Assembly (NCBI RefSeq): GCF_014200435.1
Contig: NZ_JACHBR010000001.1
Location: 4,771,001-4,835,000 of the forward strand
Reading direction: 5' to 3'
Source: Sphaerisporangium krabiense
Lineage (GTDB): Bacteria > Actinomycetota > Actinomycetes > Streptosporangiales > Streptosporangiaceae
DNA: 64,000 bases
Shown piece by piece: positions 24,653-34,766 of the stretch (within the stretch, counting starts at the first letter, position 1; every line of letters starts with the position of its first letter). The notes under the pieces were generated by a model. That model was not told the origin of the DNA. It did not search any database and was given only the letters and a program-made list of their open reading frames with translations. Made by a program: the position numbers and the translations under genes.

Positions 24653-25501
24653 GTGAGCGCGGAGTTCGTACTGACCTTGTCGTGTCCGGACCGGCCGGGC
24701 GTGGTGGCCGCCGTCTCCGGGGTCCTGGCCGCGCACGGCTGCAACATCACCGAGAGCCAGCAGTTCGGCGACCCGTTCGCCGGGCGCTTCTTCATGCGCG
24801 TCCAGTTCACCTCCACCCTCCCCGAGGACGAGCTCCGGGCGGCGTTCGCCGCGCTGGTCCCCGAGCTGGCGATGGAGTTCCGGCTGCACGATCTCGCGGT
24901 GAAGCCCCGCGTGCTCGTGATGGTGAGCAAGCTCGGCCACTGCCTGAACGACCTGCTGTACCGCACGCGCTCGGGGCTGCTGGACATCGAGATCGTCGGC
25001 GTCGTCTCCAACCACCCCGACATGCGCCCGCTCACCCAGTCGTACGGCATCGACTACCACCACCTGCCGATCACGCCCGAGACCAAGCAGCGCCAGGAGG
25101 CCGAGATCCTCACGCTGGTGGAGTACTACCGCGCCGACCTGGTGGTGCTGGCCCGGTACATGCAGGTCCTGTCGGAGGAGCTGTGCGCCAAGCTCACCGG
25201 CAAGGTGATCAACATCCACCACTCGTTCCTGCCGTCGTTCAAGGGCGCCAAGCCCTACCACCAGGCGTACTCGCGCGGGGTCAAGCTGATCGGCGCGACC
25301 GCGCACTACGTGACCGCCGATCTGGACGAGGGGCCGATCATCGAGCAGGAGGTCGCCCGCGTGGACCACACGCACTCGCCCGACGACCTCGCCGCGATGG
25401 GCAGGGACGTCGAGCGGCTGGCGCTCGCCCGGGCCGTCCGCTGGCACGCGGAGCAGCGCGTGGTGCTGGACGGCCACAAGACGATCGTCTTCCAGAGGTA
25501 G
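24653..25501 (+). CDS. purU: Formyltetrahydrofolate deformylase
   Basis: This 282-residue enzyme has an N-terminal ACT domain (FVLTLSCPDRPGVVAAVSGVL) and a C-terminal formyltransferase-like domain. VINIHHSFLPSFKGAKPYHQ carries the catalytic histidine, and the catalytic aspartate is in ATAHYVTADLDEGPII. It hydrolyses 10-formyl-THF to formate and THF, balancing one-carbon and purine supply. The GTG at 24653 follows GAAAGGG; a TAATCT -10 element lies at 24616-24621. Length is normal for PurU. Confidence 0.96.
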   Translation: MSAEFVLTLSCPDRPGVVAAVSGVLAAHGCNITESQQFGDPFAGRFFMRVQFTSTLPEDELRAAFAALVPELAMEFRLHDLAVKPRVLVMVSKLGHCLNDLLYRTRSGLLDIEIVGVVSNHPDMRPLTQSYGIDYHHLPITPETKQRQEAEILTLVEYYRADLVVLARYMQVLSEELCAKLTGKVINIHHSFLPSFKGAKPYHQAYSRGVKLIGATAHYVTADLDEGPIIEQEVARVDHTHSPDDLAAMGRDVERLALARAVRWHAEQRVVLDGHKTIVFQR

Positions 25502-25507
25502 CGCGCC

Positions 25508-27580
25508 TCAGCCGGTGAGCCCGGTGTGCTGGGCCAGGAAGGCGTACTGGTCGGCCATCAGGTCGACCGAGCGGCTGACCGCCCGGGCCCCGTGGCCCAC
25601 CTCGCTCTCGTTGCGCAGCAGGATCGGCGGGCCGTCCGGCGCCTGGGCATGCTGGAGGGCGGCGCACATCTTCCAGGCGTGCAGAGGATGCACCCGGGTG
25701 TCGGAGCCGAAGACCATGAACAGCGTCGCCGGGTAGCGCACGCCCTCGCGGACGTGGTGGTACGGCGAGTAACCCCACAGCCAGGAGAACTCCTGCGGGT
25801 CGTCGACGGTGCCGTACTCGACGTTCCAGGTGGCGCCGAGGCCGAACTTCTCGTACCTGACCATGTCCAGCAGCGGCGCCGAGCACGCCACGGCGGCGTA
25901 CAGCTCGGGGCGCTGGGTGAGGGCCGCGCCGACCAGCAGCCCGCCGTTGGAGCCCCCGGAGATCGCGAGCCGGTCCGGGGTGGTGACCCCGGTGGCGATC
26001 AGGTGCTCGGCCGCGGCGTGCAGGTCGTCGAAGACGTTCTGCTTGTGGGCGAGCATGCCCGCGCGGTGCCACTGCTCGCCCTGCTCGCCGCCGCCGCGCA
26101 GCTGGGCGATGGCGTAGACCCCGCCGGCCTCGACCCAGGCCAGGGTGGCCCCGGAGAAGCCCGGCGTCATGGACAGGCCGAAGCCGCCGTAGCCGTACAG
26201 GATGGTCGGGCGGGGCCCCTCGCCGGGCCGGGACACCACGATCATGTGGACCTCGGTGCCGTCGGCGGAGTGGTACACGACCTGCTCGGTGGTGACCTCG
26301 GGCAGCTCCACGGCGCCGGGGGACGCCGCCCACAGCGTGGTCTCGCCGGTGCGGGCGTCGTAGCGCTGGATGCTCGGGGGAGTGGTGTGGTCGGTGTAGC
26401 CGAACCAGGCCTCGTGACCGCCCTCGGGACGCTCGGTGATGCCGCCGATCGCGCCGAGGCCGGGAGTGGGGACCTCGCCGACCTTCTCGCCGGTGGTCAG
26501 GTCGTGCACGGAGATCTCGCTGATGGCGTGGCGGGTCCAGCCCACCAGCATGACCGGGCGCTCCAGGTCGTCCAGGATCGCGAAGTCGGTGAGCACGGCC
26601 TCGGGGTCCTCGGGGACGAGCTCGCGCCAGCCCTCGTAGGCCGGGGCGTCCGGGGAGGTCACGCACATGCGGCCGCGCGGGGCGTCGCGGTCGGTGAAGA
26701 CGTACAGCAGGCCGTCACGGCCGAACAGCAGCGCCGTCTGCGCGTCCACCCCCTCCTGGACGGTGACGAACCGGGGGGACTCCAGGGGCGAGGCGGCGAG
26801 GTCGGCGACCCAGACGTCGTTGCGCGGCGCGGTGCCCCGCGACGCCGAGACCGTCAGCCACCGGCCGTCCCGGGACACCGAGATGCCGTAGTAGTTGGTC
26901 TTCTCCATGCCCTCGCCGAAGATCATGACGTCCTCGTCGGTGGGCGTGCCGAGGCGGTGCAGGTAGACGCGGCGGTGGTACTGCTCCTCGCCTCCGGGGA
27001 CCTCGCCGGGGTGGAGCCGGCGGACGTAGTAGAACGCCTCGCCGCCCGGCAGCCAGGCGATGGGGGAGTAGCGGCAGCGGTCGATCGGGCCGTCCAGCCG
27101 CTCGCCGGTCGCGATGTCGATGACGTGCAGCCGGGACTCCTCGTCGCCGCCCACCGAGATCTGGTACGCCAGGCGCCGGCCCTCCTTGTCCGGCTGCCAG
27201 GAGTCGATCGTGGTCAGGCCGGAGGAGTCGAACGCCATCGGGTCGAGCAGGACGTGCTCGACCTCGTCGGGGCCGACGGTGTAGAGCACGGCATGCTCCT
27301 GGTCGGGCTCGCGGCGCATGAAGAAGCGGCGGTCGCCGCGCCAGGCCGGTGGGCCGACCGTGCCGGAGCGGACCAGCTCGGCGATGCGCTCGCGAAAGGT
27401 GTCCCGCAGGGGTGACGCGGCCATGGCCTTGGCGAACAGCTCGCCCTGCGCCTCGAGCCACTCCTTGGTCGCGGGATCCTCCGCGCCCTCCAGCCAGCGG
27501 TACGGATCGGGCACGGGCGTGCCGTGATAGTGGTCGACCACGGAGTCACGGCGTGCGTTCGGGTACGGCACTCGCGTCAT
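25508..27580 (-). CDS. Prolyl oligopeptidase family serine peptidase (S9)
   Basis: This 690-residue enzyme opens with the family-typical [18 protein letters not shown] seven-bladed propeller occupies about residues 70-400. The hydrolase domain has the nucleophile in [12 protein letters not shown] near residue 545, the acid in [15 protein letters not shown] and the histidine in [11 protein letters not shown]. It is cytosolic by lack of a signal peptide and should cleave short proline-containing peptides. The start is the ATG at 27580. It converges with purU, 6 bp apart. Confidence 0.95.
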   Translation of the reverse strand: MTRVPYPNARRDSVVDHYHGTPVPDPYRWLEGAEDPATKEWLEAQGELFAKAMAASPLRDTFRERIAELVRSGTVGPPAWRGDRRFFMRREPDQEHAVLYTVGPDEVEHVLLDPMAFDSSGLTTIDSWQPDKEGRRLAYQISVGGDEESRLHVIDIATGERLDGPIDRCRYSPIAWLPGGEAFYYVRRLHPGEVPGGEEQYHRRVYLHRLGTPTDEDVMIFGEGMEKTNYYGISVSRDGRWLTVSASRGTAPRNDVWVADLAASPLESPRFVTVQEGVDAQTALLFGRDGLLYVFTDRDAPRGRMCVTSPDAPAYEGWRELVPEDPEAVLTDFAILDDLERPVMLVGWTRHAISEISVHDLTTGEKVGEVPTPGLGAIGGITERPEGGHEAWFGYTDHTTPPSIQRYDARTGETTLWAASPGAVELPEVTTEQVVYHSADGTEVHMIVVSRPGEGPRPTILYGYGGFGLSMTPGFSGATLAWVEAGGVYAIAQLRGGGEQGEQWHRAGMLAHKQNVFDDLHAAAEHLIATGVTTPDRLAISGGSNGGLLVGAALTQRPELYAAVACSAPLLDMVRYEKFGLGATWNVEYGTVDDPQEFSWLWGYSPYHHVREGVRYPATLFMVFGSDTRVHPLHAWKMCAALQHAQAPDGPPILLRNESEVGHGARAVSRSVDLMADQYAFLAQHTGLTG

Positions 27581-27947
27581 GTAGTGAGCTTATGGCACCC
27601 CTGTTACCGCTCGTGAGTCACCGTTTTGTCAAGCTCCGCGTCGGCACCGGATCCGGGCGATCGTGTACGAACAACAGTGATCTTTGCCTAATAGGTTTGC
27701 TTAGCCGGGCTAACCGGACATAAAACGGGAGGCGGGGTCTGGACGACACGGCCGTTAATTGGGGTGGCGGGAGGGTCGTCTGAAAGGCCACACTTGCTGA
27801 AGGGCGGTGCCGTGGAACCCATCCGCTGGGCCGTCCGGCGGAGGTCCACGTGACGGAAGCATCCGGGGCCCAAGACGACGGGCCGCAAGTCGGGGTGCGC
27901 TGCGGCGCATCCCTTTCGACGACGTCCATGGCGGGAAGGGCCCGCTG
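27581..27947. other. Divergent intergenic region, prolyl oligopeptidase / HNH protein
   Basis: These 367 bp have no convincing gene. The first 150 bp are AT-richer and contain the 13-bp palindrome TTAGCCGGGCTAA at 27701-27713 followed by an A-rich run (CATAAAAC) that may be part of a promoter for the HNH gene. The rest is GC-rich leader sequence. Confidence 0.5.
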
Positions 27948-28457
27948 ATGCGCCAGGTCCTGCTGCTGAACGCCACCTTCGAGCCGTTGACCACCCTCAA
28001 CCTGCACCGGGCCGTCGTGCTCGTGATCAGGGAGAAGGCCGATGTCGTGCACCGTGACGGGCGGGGCGCCGTGCTCCGCTCCGCCTCGCGCACGGTGGAC
28101 GTGCCATCGGTCATCAGGCTCCGGCGATATGTCCGCATTCCTTACCGCTCGCGCATCCCGCTGACCCGGGCCGCGCTCATGCGCAGGGACGACTACCGGT
28201 GCGCGTACTGCGGTCAGCGCGCGGAGACGATCGACCACGTCCTGCCCCGGTCCAGGGGCGGGCTCCACACGTGGGAGAACTGCGTCGCCTCGTGCATGCA
28301 GTGCAACCACCGCAAGGCGGACCGCCTGCTGGAAGAGATCGGCTGGTCGCTGCGCGTCGCGCCCGTGGTGCCGCGAGGCGTCCACTGGCGGCTCATCGGG
28401 GCGCAGTTCGACGGCGACCCCCAGTGGGCGCCCTATCTCGCCGAGACGGCCGCCTGA
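27948..28457 (+). CDS. HNH endonuclease domain protein
   Basis: In this 169-residue protein a helical N-terminus (LLLNATFEPLTTLNLHRAV) precedes an HNH zinc site: CAYCGQ, TIDHVLPRSRGG with the HNH histidine, WENCVASCMQCNHRKAD. This arrangement is that of the widespread actinobacterial HNH protein family. The ATG at 27948 follows GGGAAGGG. It is chromosomal and not linked to a restriction or CRISPR system here; the cellular role is unknown. Confidence 0.92.
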   Translation: MRQVLLLNATFEPLTTLNLHRAVVLVIREKADVVHRDGRGAVLRSASRTVDVPSVIRLRRYVRIPYRSRIPLTRAALMRRDDYRCAYCGQRAETIDHVLPRSRGGLHTWENCVASCMQCNHRKADRLLEEIGWSLRVAPVVPRGVHWRLIGAQFDGDPQWAPYLAETAA

Positions 28458-28520
28458 GGAGCGTGACGGGCGGCCCCGGCCCGGTGCCGTGGGCCGCCCG
28501 GTTCGTCGTACCCTGAGGAC

Positions 28521-28724
28521 ATGCCGCGTTATGACTACCGCTGCCGCGCCTGCGGATCGACCTTCGAGCTCTCGCGCCCCATGTCCGCCGCGGGCGACGC
28601 CGCCGTCTGCCCGCAGGGCCACGACGACACGGTCAAACTGCTGTCGACGGTCGCCGTCACGGGCGGCGCGCAGGCCCCCCGGTCCGCCGGGGGAGGCTGC
28701 TGCGGCGGCGGGTGCTGCGGCTGA
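28521..28724 (+). CDS. FmdB-type zinc-ribbon protein
   Basis: This 67-residue protein has MPRYDYRCRACGSTFELSRP, the hallmark FmdB start, with CRAC as one zinc knuckle and CPQGH as the other. The tail is Gly/Cys-rich (GGGCCGGGCCG). TACCCT ends 6 nt before the ATG, with only GAGGAC between, so the mRNA may be leaderless. The function of FmdB-like proteins is poorly defined; regulatory or metal-binding roles have been proposed. Confidence 0.93.
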   Translation: MPRYDYRCRACGSTFELSRPMSAAGDAAVCPQGHDDTVKLLSTVAVTGGAQAPRSAGGGCCGGGCCG

Positions 28725-28742
28725 CGCGCGCCCGCCGCCCGG

Positions 28743-29219
28743 TCACGCTGCCCTTCTCCGCTGGAAGGGCAGGTAGCGCTCGGCGCGGTGCGCCCGCGCG
28801 GGGACCAGCGTCGGCTCCACCGCCACGATGCGGTCGAACCGGAACGCCCTGATGCCGGCCGCCGTGCGGCACCAGCCCACCAGGTACCAGTGGTCCCGGT
28901 GCACCAGGCAGGTGACGGGCTCGACGTCGCGCGAGCTCACCCGCCCGGAGGCGTCGCGGTAGTGCAGGCGCACCACCTGACGGCCGGTCACGGCGCCCGC
29001 GATCGTGCGGGCGCGCCGGGCGACGTCCGGGGGCAGGGGAGTGGTCAGGGTGTCGAGCGTCTCGGCCACGACCTCGTCGTCGAGGGCCAGCTGTTCGAAA
29101 ACCGAGCGCAGGCCCCGGCGGGCGGTCACCGCCTGGGGACCCTCGCCCAGATGGGCCAGAGACAGGGCGAGAGCGGCGATTTCGGCGGTCGTCAAAGGGG
29201 GCGTGGTGACGTTTGCCAT
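28743..29219 (-). CDS. WYL-domain protein lacking a DNA-binding domain
   Basis: This 158-residue protein is only the helical linker and WYL domain of a WYL regulator. VRLHYRDASGRVSSRDVEPV and HWYLVGWCRTAAGIRAFRFD are diagnostic, but no N-terminal HTH is present (full-length relatives are about 320 residues). The start is supported by TAGTCT 6 nt upstream, indicating a leaderless transcript. It may bind a nucleotide or nucleic-acid ligand and act with a partner, or be a shortened relic. Confidence 0.85.
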   Translation of the reverse strand: MANVTTPPLTTAEIAALALSLAHLGEGPQAVTARRGLRSVFEQLALDDEVVAETLDTLTTPLPPDVARRARTIAGAVTGRQVVRLHYRDASGRVSSRDVEPVTCLVHRDHWYLVGWCRTAAGIRAFRFDRIVAVEPTLVPARAHRAERYLPFQRRRAA

Positions 29220-29335
29220 GCCTCAAGACTACCGCCGCACACCGACATTTTTCGAACACCAGATCGCCGTACGGGCATCCCGGGGGCGACTCTTCCCGAC
29301 CCCCGGGTGACGTCCGTCTAACCCCCGCGACGTGG

Positions 29336-31174
29336 TCAGCGGGAGAGCTGGGACAGGTCGCGGGACGCGCCCGTGGAGGCCGAGGTCGTGAGCGCGGCGT
29401 AGGCCTGCAGGGCGGCGCTCACCGGGCGGGTGCGCTCGCGCGGGCGGTAGCCGCCCAGGGACGACAGCAGGCGCTCGCGCCGCGCGGCCAGCTCGGTCTC
29501 GGGGACCCGCAGCTCCATGCTCCGCCCGGGGATGTCGATCTCGATGAGGTCGCCGTCCTCGACCAGCGCGATGACGCCGCCCTCGGCGGCCTCGGGGGAG
29601 GCGTGGCCGATGGACAGGCCGGAGGTGCCGCCGGAGAAGCGGCCGTCGGTGACCAGCGCGCACGCCTTGCCGAGACCCTTGCCCTTCAGGAAGCTGGTCG
29701 GGTAGAGCATCTCCTGCATGCCGGGGCCGCCCTTGGGGCCCTCGTAGCGGATCACCACGACGTCGCCCGCCGACACCTTGCCGCCCAGGATGCCGTCGAC
29801 GGCGTCCTCCTGCGACTCGAACACCACCGCGGGGCCGCTGAACCGCCAGATCGACTCGTCGACGCCCGCCGTCTTGACGATGGCGCCGTCGGGCGAGATG
29901 TTGCCGTACAGGACGGCCAGGCCGCCGTCGCGGGTGTAGGCGTGCTCCAGGTCGCGGACGCAGCCCTCGGCGCGGTCCAGGTCCAGGGAGTCCCACCGGG
30001 CGTCCTGCGAGTAGGCCTTGACCGTGCGCACGTTGCCGGGGGCGGCGTGCCACAGCTCCAGGGCCTCCTCGGTGACGCCGGGGGACTGCGGGTCCCAGGC
30101 GCCGAGGAACTCGGTCAGGGAGGAGGCGTGCACGCTGTGGGCGTCGCGGTGGAGCAGACCCGCGCGGTCCAGCTCGCCCAGGATGGCCGGGATGCCGCCG
30201 GCGCGGTGCACGTCCTCGACGTGGTACTTCGCCGTGGCGGGCGCGACCTTGCACAGGCAGGGGACGCGCAGCGACAGCTCGTTGATCTCTTTGAGGCCGA
30301 AGTCCACGCCGGCCTCACGGGCCGCGGCCAGCAGGTGGAGGATGGTGTTGGTCGAGCCGCCCATGGCGACGTCCAGCGCCATGGCGTTCTCGAAGGCGTC
30401 GCGGGTGGCGATGGCGCGCGGCAGCACCGACGCGTCGTCCTGCTCGTAGTAGCGGCGGGCGATCTCGACGACCTGGCGCCCGGCCTTCTCGAACAGGGCC
30501 TTGCGCGCCGTGTGGGTGGCGAGGGTGGTGCCGTTGCCCGGCAGGGCCAGGCCGAGCGCCTCGGTGAGACAGTTCATGGAGTTGGCGGTGAACATGCCGC
30601 TGCACGAGCCGCAGGTGGGGCAGGCGTTCTCCTCCATCTCGAGGAGCTCGGCGTCGGAGACGGCGTCGTCGGCCGCGGCGATCATCGGGTCGATGAGGTC
30701 GAGCTTGCGGCCGGGGGTCTTGCCGGCCTCCATGGGGCCGCCGGAGACGAAGACGGTCGGGATGTTGAGCCGGAACGCGGCCAGCAGCATGCCCGGGGTG
30801 ATCTTGTCGCAGTTGGAGACGCAGACCAGCGCGTCGGCGCAGTGGGCGTTCACCATGTACTCGACGGCGTCGGCGATCAGCTCGCGGGAGGGCAGGGAGT
30901 AGAGCATGCCCCCGTGGCCCATGGCGATGCCGTCGTCGACGGCGATGGTGTTGAACTCGCGGGGGATGGCCCCGGCCTCGCGGACGGCGCCGGCGACCAC
31001 GTCGGCGACCTCGCGCAGATGGACGTGGCCGGGGACGAACTGGGTGAAGCTGTTGGCCACCGCGACGATCGGCTTGCCGAAGTCGGAGCCGGCCACGCCC
31101 GTGGCCCGGAGGAGGGCGCGGGCGCCCGCCATGTTCCTGCCGTGAGTGACCGTGCGTGACCTGAGGGCCGGCAT
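29336..31174 (-). CDS. ilvD: Dihydroxy-acid dehydratase
   Basis: This 612-residue IlvD/Edd-family iron-sulfur enzyme has Cys-ligand motifs CDKITPGML and [19 protein letters not shown]. It dehydrates 2,3-dihydroxy-isovalerate and -methylvalerate in valine, leucine and isoleucine synthesis. The ATG at 31174 has GGGAGAT upstream at a good distance; an ATG at 31189 would add five residues but lacks a ribosome-binding site. It is monocistronic here, not linked to ilvBNC. No leader peptide or T-box is apparent in the 205 bp upstream. Confidence 0.97.
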   Translation of the reverse strand: MPALRSRTVTHGRNMAGARALLRATGVAGSDFGKPIVAVANSFTQFVPGHVHLREVADVVAGAVREAGAIPREFNTIAVDDGIAMGHGGMLYSLPSRELIADAVEYMVNAHCADALVCVSNCDKITPGMLLAAFRLNIPTVFVSGGPMEAGKTPGRKLDLIDPMIAAADDAVSDAELLEMEENACPTCGSCSGMFTANSMNCLTEALGLALPGNGTTLATHTARKALFEKAGRQVVEIARRYYEQDDASVLPRAIATRDAFENAMALDVAMGGSTNTILHLLAAAREAGVDFGLKEINELSLRVPCLCKVAPATAKYHVEDVHRAGGIPAILGELDRAGLLHRDAHSVHASSLTEFLGAWDPQSPGVTEEALELWHAAPGNVRTVKAYSQDARWDSLDLDRAEGCVRDLEHAYTRDGGLAVLYGNISPDGAIVKTAGVDESIWRFSGPAVVFESQEDAVDGILGGKVSAGDVVVIRYEGPKGGPGMQEMLYPTSFLKGKGLGKACALVTDGRFSGGTSGLSIGHASPEAAEGGVIALVEDGDLIEIDIPGRSMELRVPETELAARRERLLSSLGGYRPRERTRPVSAALQAYAALTTSASTGASRDLSQLSR

Positions 31175-31379
31175 GTCCGTATCTCCCATCCGACGACCGC
31201 GGCGGGCCTTTCCGCGAAGGCTTCGCGCCTGAGTCTTCAAATGGTACGGCCACCGCCCGCCTGTCAAGACACGTGGTCCACAGGACGGACGGCGCCGGAC
31301 CGGCACGAGACAAGGTCCTTCGGGGCTCCCGGGGGCAGTGGTGTTCGGTGACGGGAACCCCGAAGGACCCTCTCGACGG

Positions 31380-32207
31380 TCAGTTCTCGGGGTAGCGCGC
31401 GGGCAGCACCTGCTCGGCCGCGGCGAAGATCTGCTCGATCTCCTCGTCGGTGAGGGAGCGCTCGCGGTTGGTGATCCACTTGCGCGTCCGCGAGCCGTCG
31501 AAGACGTCCACCTCGCGGATGTTGAGGATCTTCCAGGGGATGGCGGGGCCGTAGATGGCCAGGGACGGCACGACGGTGATCTCGCGGCCGAGTGCCTTGC
31601 CGATCAGCTCGCCGGCCTGCGAGGCCTCCCAGCGGGCCTCGTCCAGGCGCGGCTTCTGGTTGAAGGGCCCGTGGAAGAGCTTGCGGTGCGACTGGACCCG
31701 GACGGGCAGGCGCTTGTCCCACTTCTCGGAGTCGACCGCGTACACGCCGGTGGGCCCGACGACCAGGTGGTCGATCTGGGCGTCGCTGCCGGGGAAGCCG
31801 CGCGCGTGCAGCGTGAGGTAGCCGTTGCGCTCCAGCTTCTTCAGCTGGGCCTCGGTGCGCCGCTCGGCCGCCGAGGCGCGCCGCCAGGGCGCGACCGAGG
31901 ACGACGTGCGCGCGCGGTAGACCGTGTCGGCGATCGCGGCGATGATCGCGGCGACCAGCCCGAGGCGCCAGCTCCACATGGGTATGCCCACCAGCAGCGC
32001 CGCGCCGGCGGCGATGAGGGCGCGCACCCGCAGATGCCGGTATCTGGGCTGCTGGAGCAACCCGGCGAGGGAGACGCGCTCGATGGGCGTATAGGTCGCC
32101 TCGGGAGCTGAAGGCCGAGATTTCGGCTCCGAGGAACGGTCACTCACCCATATAGGTGACGTATTGTGACCGTCGTCAGGTTCTGGCCCGGAATCCACGT
32201 AACTCAC
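31380..32207 (-). CDS. NERD-domain (nuclease-related) membrane protein
   Basis: This 275-residue protein has an acidic N-terminus, two adjacent hydrophobic helices near residues 60-95 ([18 protein letters not shown] and the following segment), then a NERD domain. [20 protein letters not shown] and [16 protein letters not shown] resemble the nuclease-fold core with the D and the E-x-K positions. It is likely membrane-anchored with a cytosolic domain. NERD proteins are widespread in actinomycetes and their role is not established. Confidence 0.85.
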   Translation of the reverse strand: MSYVDSGPEPDDGHNTSPIWVSDRSSEPKSRPSAPEATYTPIERVSLAGLLQQPRYRHLRVRALIAAGAALLVGIPMWSWRLGLVAAIIAAIADTVYRARTSSSVAPWRRASAAERRTEAQLKKLERNGYLTLHARGFPGSDAQIDHLVVGPTGVYAVDSEKWDKRLPVRVQSHRKLFHGPFNQKPRLDEARWEASQAGELIGKALGREITVVPSLAIYGPAIPWKILNIREVDVFDGSRTRKWITNRERSLTDEEIEQIFAAAEQVLPARYPEN

Positions 32208-32341
32208 GGTAGTTGACGCCCAAGGGTGTGCCTAGTGTTGGCTAGTTCACATTTTTGTGGCCGCACGTTCTCGCATCGTAGGGCGAAAAGCCGGGTATCT
32301 ATCTCTTTTCTCTCTAGATAACTCGAAGCGCGGGCCCTACT

Positions 32342-33769
32342 GTGCGGATCGTGGCGCAGATACATGATCTCACAGCCCTGGAACTCGCGGCGGCCGTACG
32401 GTCCAGGGAGCTGTCCCCGGTAGAGGTCACCAAGCACTATCTGGAGCGCGTCGAACGGCTCGGTCCCGAGGTCGGGGCCTTCGTCACCCCGACCCCCGAG
32501 CGGGCCCTGGAGCAGGCGCGCGACGCCGAGGAGACGGTCATGCGCGGCGGCGACCTGCCCCCGCTGCTCGGCGTCCCCGTCCCGATCAAGGACCTCAACC
32601 TGGTCAAGGACGTCCCCGTCCTGTTCGGCTCCGCCACCTACGAGGGGTTCGTCGCGCCCCTGGACGACAGCGTGGTCGAGCGCCTGCGCGACGCCGGGAC
32701 GATCATGATCGGCAAGACGGCCACACCCGAGTTCGGCCTCCCCTGCTACACCGAGACCGACGTCTCGCCCCCGGCGCGCACTCCGTGGGACCTGAGCAGG
32801 TCCGCGGGCGGTTCGAGCGGCGGGGCCGCGGCGGCGGTCGCCGCGGGGCTGGCCCCGGCCGCGCACGGCAGCGACGGCGCGGGCTCGATCCGCATCCCCG
32901 CCTCGGTGTGCGGCCTGTACGGCATCAAGCCCACCCGCGGGCGCATCTCGTTCGCCCCGATCGTCCCCGACCTCGCGGGACTGTCCACCAACGGCCCGCT
33001 GGCCCGCACGGTCGCCGACGCCGCCGCGCTGCTGGACGTCATGGCGCACAACCAGCCGGGCGACCTGTACGTCGCCCCTCCGTCCCCGATCGGCTTCGCC
33101 GAGGCCGCAACCCGGCCGCCGGGCCGCCTCAGGATCGGCCGCTACGCCACGCCGGTCGTGCCGGGCGCCGAGGTCCACCCGGACGTCCTCGCCGCCTACG
33201 AGGACGCCTCGCGCCTGCTGGCCTCGCTCGGCCACGAGATCGTGGACATGCCCGCGCCGTTCGACTCCTCGATCGTCGCCGAGTTCGAGAAGCTGTGGTT
33301 CTGCTTCGCCTGCATGCACCCGGTGGACCCGTCGCTGGAACCCCGGCTCCGGCCCTTGACGCGATGGCTGCGCGAGCGCGGCTTCGCCACCAGCGCCCCG
33401 GACTTCCTGCAGGCCCAGGCGGCTCTCCAGACGGCCACCCGCTTCGCGTTCCTGGTCATGAACGAGTTCGACGCGGTGCTGACGCCCACCGTCACCCAGC
33501 CGCCCGCGCCGGTCGGCTGGTTCGAGGACGCCGACGACCCCCAGGTCACATTCGAGCGCATGGAGCGTTTCGCCCCCTTCGCCGCGACCTGCAACGTCAG
33601 CGGCCAGCCGGCCGTCAACCTCCCCCTGCACTGGACGGAGGCCGGGCTGCCCATCGGCGTGATGCTCGCCGGGCGCTTCGGCGACGAGGCCACGCTGATC
33701 TCGCTGTCGGCCCAGGTCGAGGCGGCCGTCGGCGGGTTCTGGGGCGAGCGGCGCCCCGCGCTGTGGTGA
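32342..33769 (+). CDS. Amidase (amidase-signature family)
   Basis: This 475-residue enzyme has the catalytic lysine in GVPVPIKDLNLV near residue 82, the cis-serine in SAGGSSGGAAAAVAAG near 158 and the nucleophile in GSDGAGSIRIPAS near 180. It hydrolyses an amide of unknown identity. It is not GatA: no gatB or gatC is adjacent. GTG 32342 is used; GTG 32351 is possible. The 134-bp region shared with the divergent NERD gene has TATCTA/TAGATA arms flanking a pyrimidine run (32296-32320). Confidence 0.92.
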   Translation: MRIVAQIHDLTALELAAAVRSRELSPVEVTKHYLERVERLGPEVGAFVTPTPERALEQARDAEETVMRGGDLPPLLGVPVPIKDLNLVKDVPVLFGSATYEGFVAPLDDSVVERLRDAGTIMIGKTATPEFGLPCYTETDVSPPARTPWDLSRSAGGSSGGAAAAVAAGLAPAAHGSDGAGSIRIPASVCGLYGIKPTRGRISFAPIVPDLAGLSTNGPLARTVADAAALLDVMAHNQPGDLYVAPPSPIGFAEAATRPPGRLRIGRYATPVVPGAEVHPDVLAAYEDASRLLASLGHEIVDMPAPFDSSIVAEFEKLWFCFACMHPVDPSLEPRLRPLTRWLRERGFATSAPDFLQAQAALQTATRFAFLVMNEFDAVLTPTVTQPPAPVGWFEDADDPQVTFERMERFAPFAATCNVSGQPAVNLPLHWTEAGLPIGVMLAGRFGDEATLISLSAQVEAAVGGFWGERRPALW

Positions 33770-33772
33770 CGG

Positions 33773-34762
33773 TCACCGCGGGCGCGGCACGCCGATCAGC
33801 CTGACCAGCTCGGCCGAGACGTCCGCCAGGAGCGTCGCCGGGCGGATCGGCGCGCCGGCGACCGCGCCGAACAGGCTCGGCAGGCCCGGCAGCGGGAAGC
33901 CGTCGTCCCGGGTGGCCCGGTGGCCGACGCCGTTCTTGTCCAGGAGCGCCCGGCTCCTGGCCCAGGCGTCCAGCACCTCCTCGGGCGAGGGCACCCCGAA
34001 GCCGTGGCCGACCGGCGCGGCGTGGCGCAGCCGCACCACCGGGGTGTCGGCGAAGGTCAGCGCCACCTTGCAGCGCAGGGCCAGGCCGTGGCGTGCCTCC
34101 TCGGGGATCCAGTCCATCGCCGTGCAGGGCTTGCGGCACTTGGCCACGCACGTGGCGAGCGCCCCGGCGAGCTGGCTGTGCTGGCGGTCGAAGTACGTCC
34201 GCCAGCCCTCCGGCGGCTCCTGCGCCACCCGCAGCGTGCGCTCGGCGGCGGACTTCTCCGACTTGGTGTGGTCGCACTCCCGGTCGCCGATCGCCCCGAA
34301 GCGGCTGCCCTCGGCGCGCAGGCCCTCCGGCCAGCGCGCCGGGTCGCCCGAGTGGCCGAGCACCGGCTCGAAGGCCAGCAAGGGCAGGTACTCGCCGGCG
34401 ATGTGCAGGGCCGCGATCATCGAGCTGAGCTCCCGCCGCTCCCAGCGGATCTTGATCACTTCCAGCAGCAGCCCGTAGGCCGGCCTGAGCGAGGCCAGGG
34501 CCCCGCGGGGCCGCTCGCGCGGCGTCTGCGGCATGTGACAGTCGCGCGCCCGCCTGCGCAGGTCGCTCCGCACGGCCGCGGCGTCGGCCTCGGCGGCGAA
34601 GTCCTCGGCGTCCAGCGTCAGCAGGCGCTGCCCGAACTCGCACAGGGCGGGGACCAGCACCGCATGGGGGACGACCATGGGGGCCAGGGCGCCGAGATCG
34701 GCGAAGGCGTACCTGCGCGCGAGCGCGGTGAGCAGGTCGAGAGGGGAGTTCACCCTGGACAC
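33773..34762 (-). CDS. Unknown protein with a cysteine cluster, last gene of the LemA operon
   Basis: This 329-residue cytosolic-looking protein matches no family I recognise. It contains CVAKCRKPC (spacing CX3CX3C) near residue 210 and an upstream ECDHTKSEKS. A helical N-terminus (YAFADLGALAPMVVPHAVLV) and a C-terminal region with VRLRHAAPVGHGFGVP complete it. It begins 4 nt after the stop of the DUF2207 gene and should be translationally coupled. The clustered cysteines may bind metal; that is inference. It converges with the amidase gene. Confidence 0.75.
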   Translation of the reverse strand: MSRVNSPLDLLTALARRYAFADLGALAPMVVPHAVLVPALCEFGQRLLTLDAEDFAAEADAAAVRSDLRRRARDCHMPQTPRERPRGALASLRPAYGLLLEVIKIRWERRELSSMIAALHIAGEYLPLLAFEPVLGHSGDPARWPEGLRAEGSRFGAIGDRECDHTKSEKSAAERTLRVAQEPPEGWRTYFDRQHSQLAGALATCVAKCRKPCTAMDWIPEEARHGLALRCKVALTFADTPVVRLRHAAPVGHGFGVPSPEEVLDAWARSRALLDKNGVGHRATRDDGFPLPGLPSLFGAVAGAPIRPATLLADVSAELVRLIGVPRPR

Positions 34763-34766
34763 CTTC

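Noticed and set aside
27684..27720. A possible IdeR/DmdR iron box upstream of the HNH gene
   Set aside because: Alignment to TWAGGTWAGSCTWACCTWA matches only about 12 of 19 positions; the central TTAGCCGGGCTAA palindrome is better left unassigned.
29213..31159. A 648-codon plus-strand open frame antisense to ilvD
   Set aside because: It is explained by the GC-rich third positions of ilvD and has no family features.
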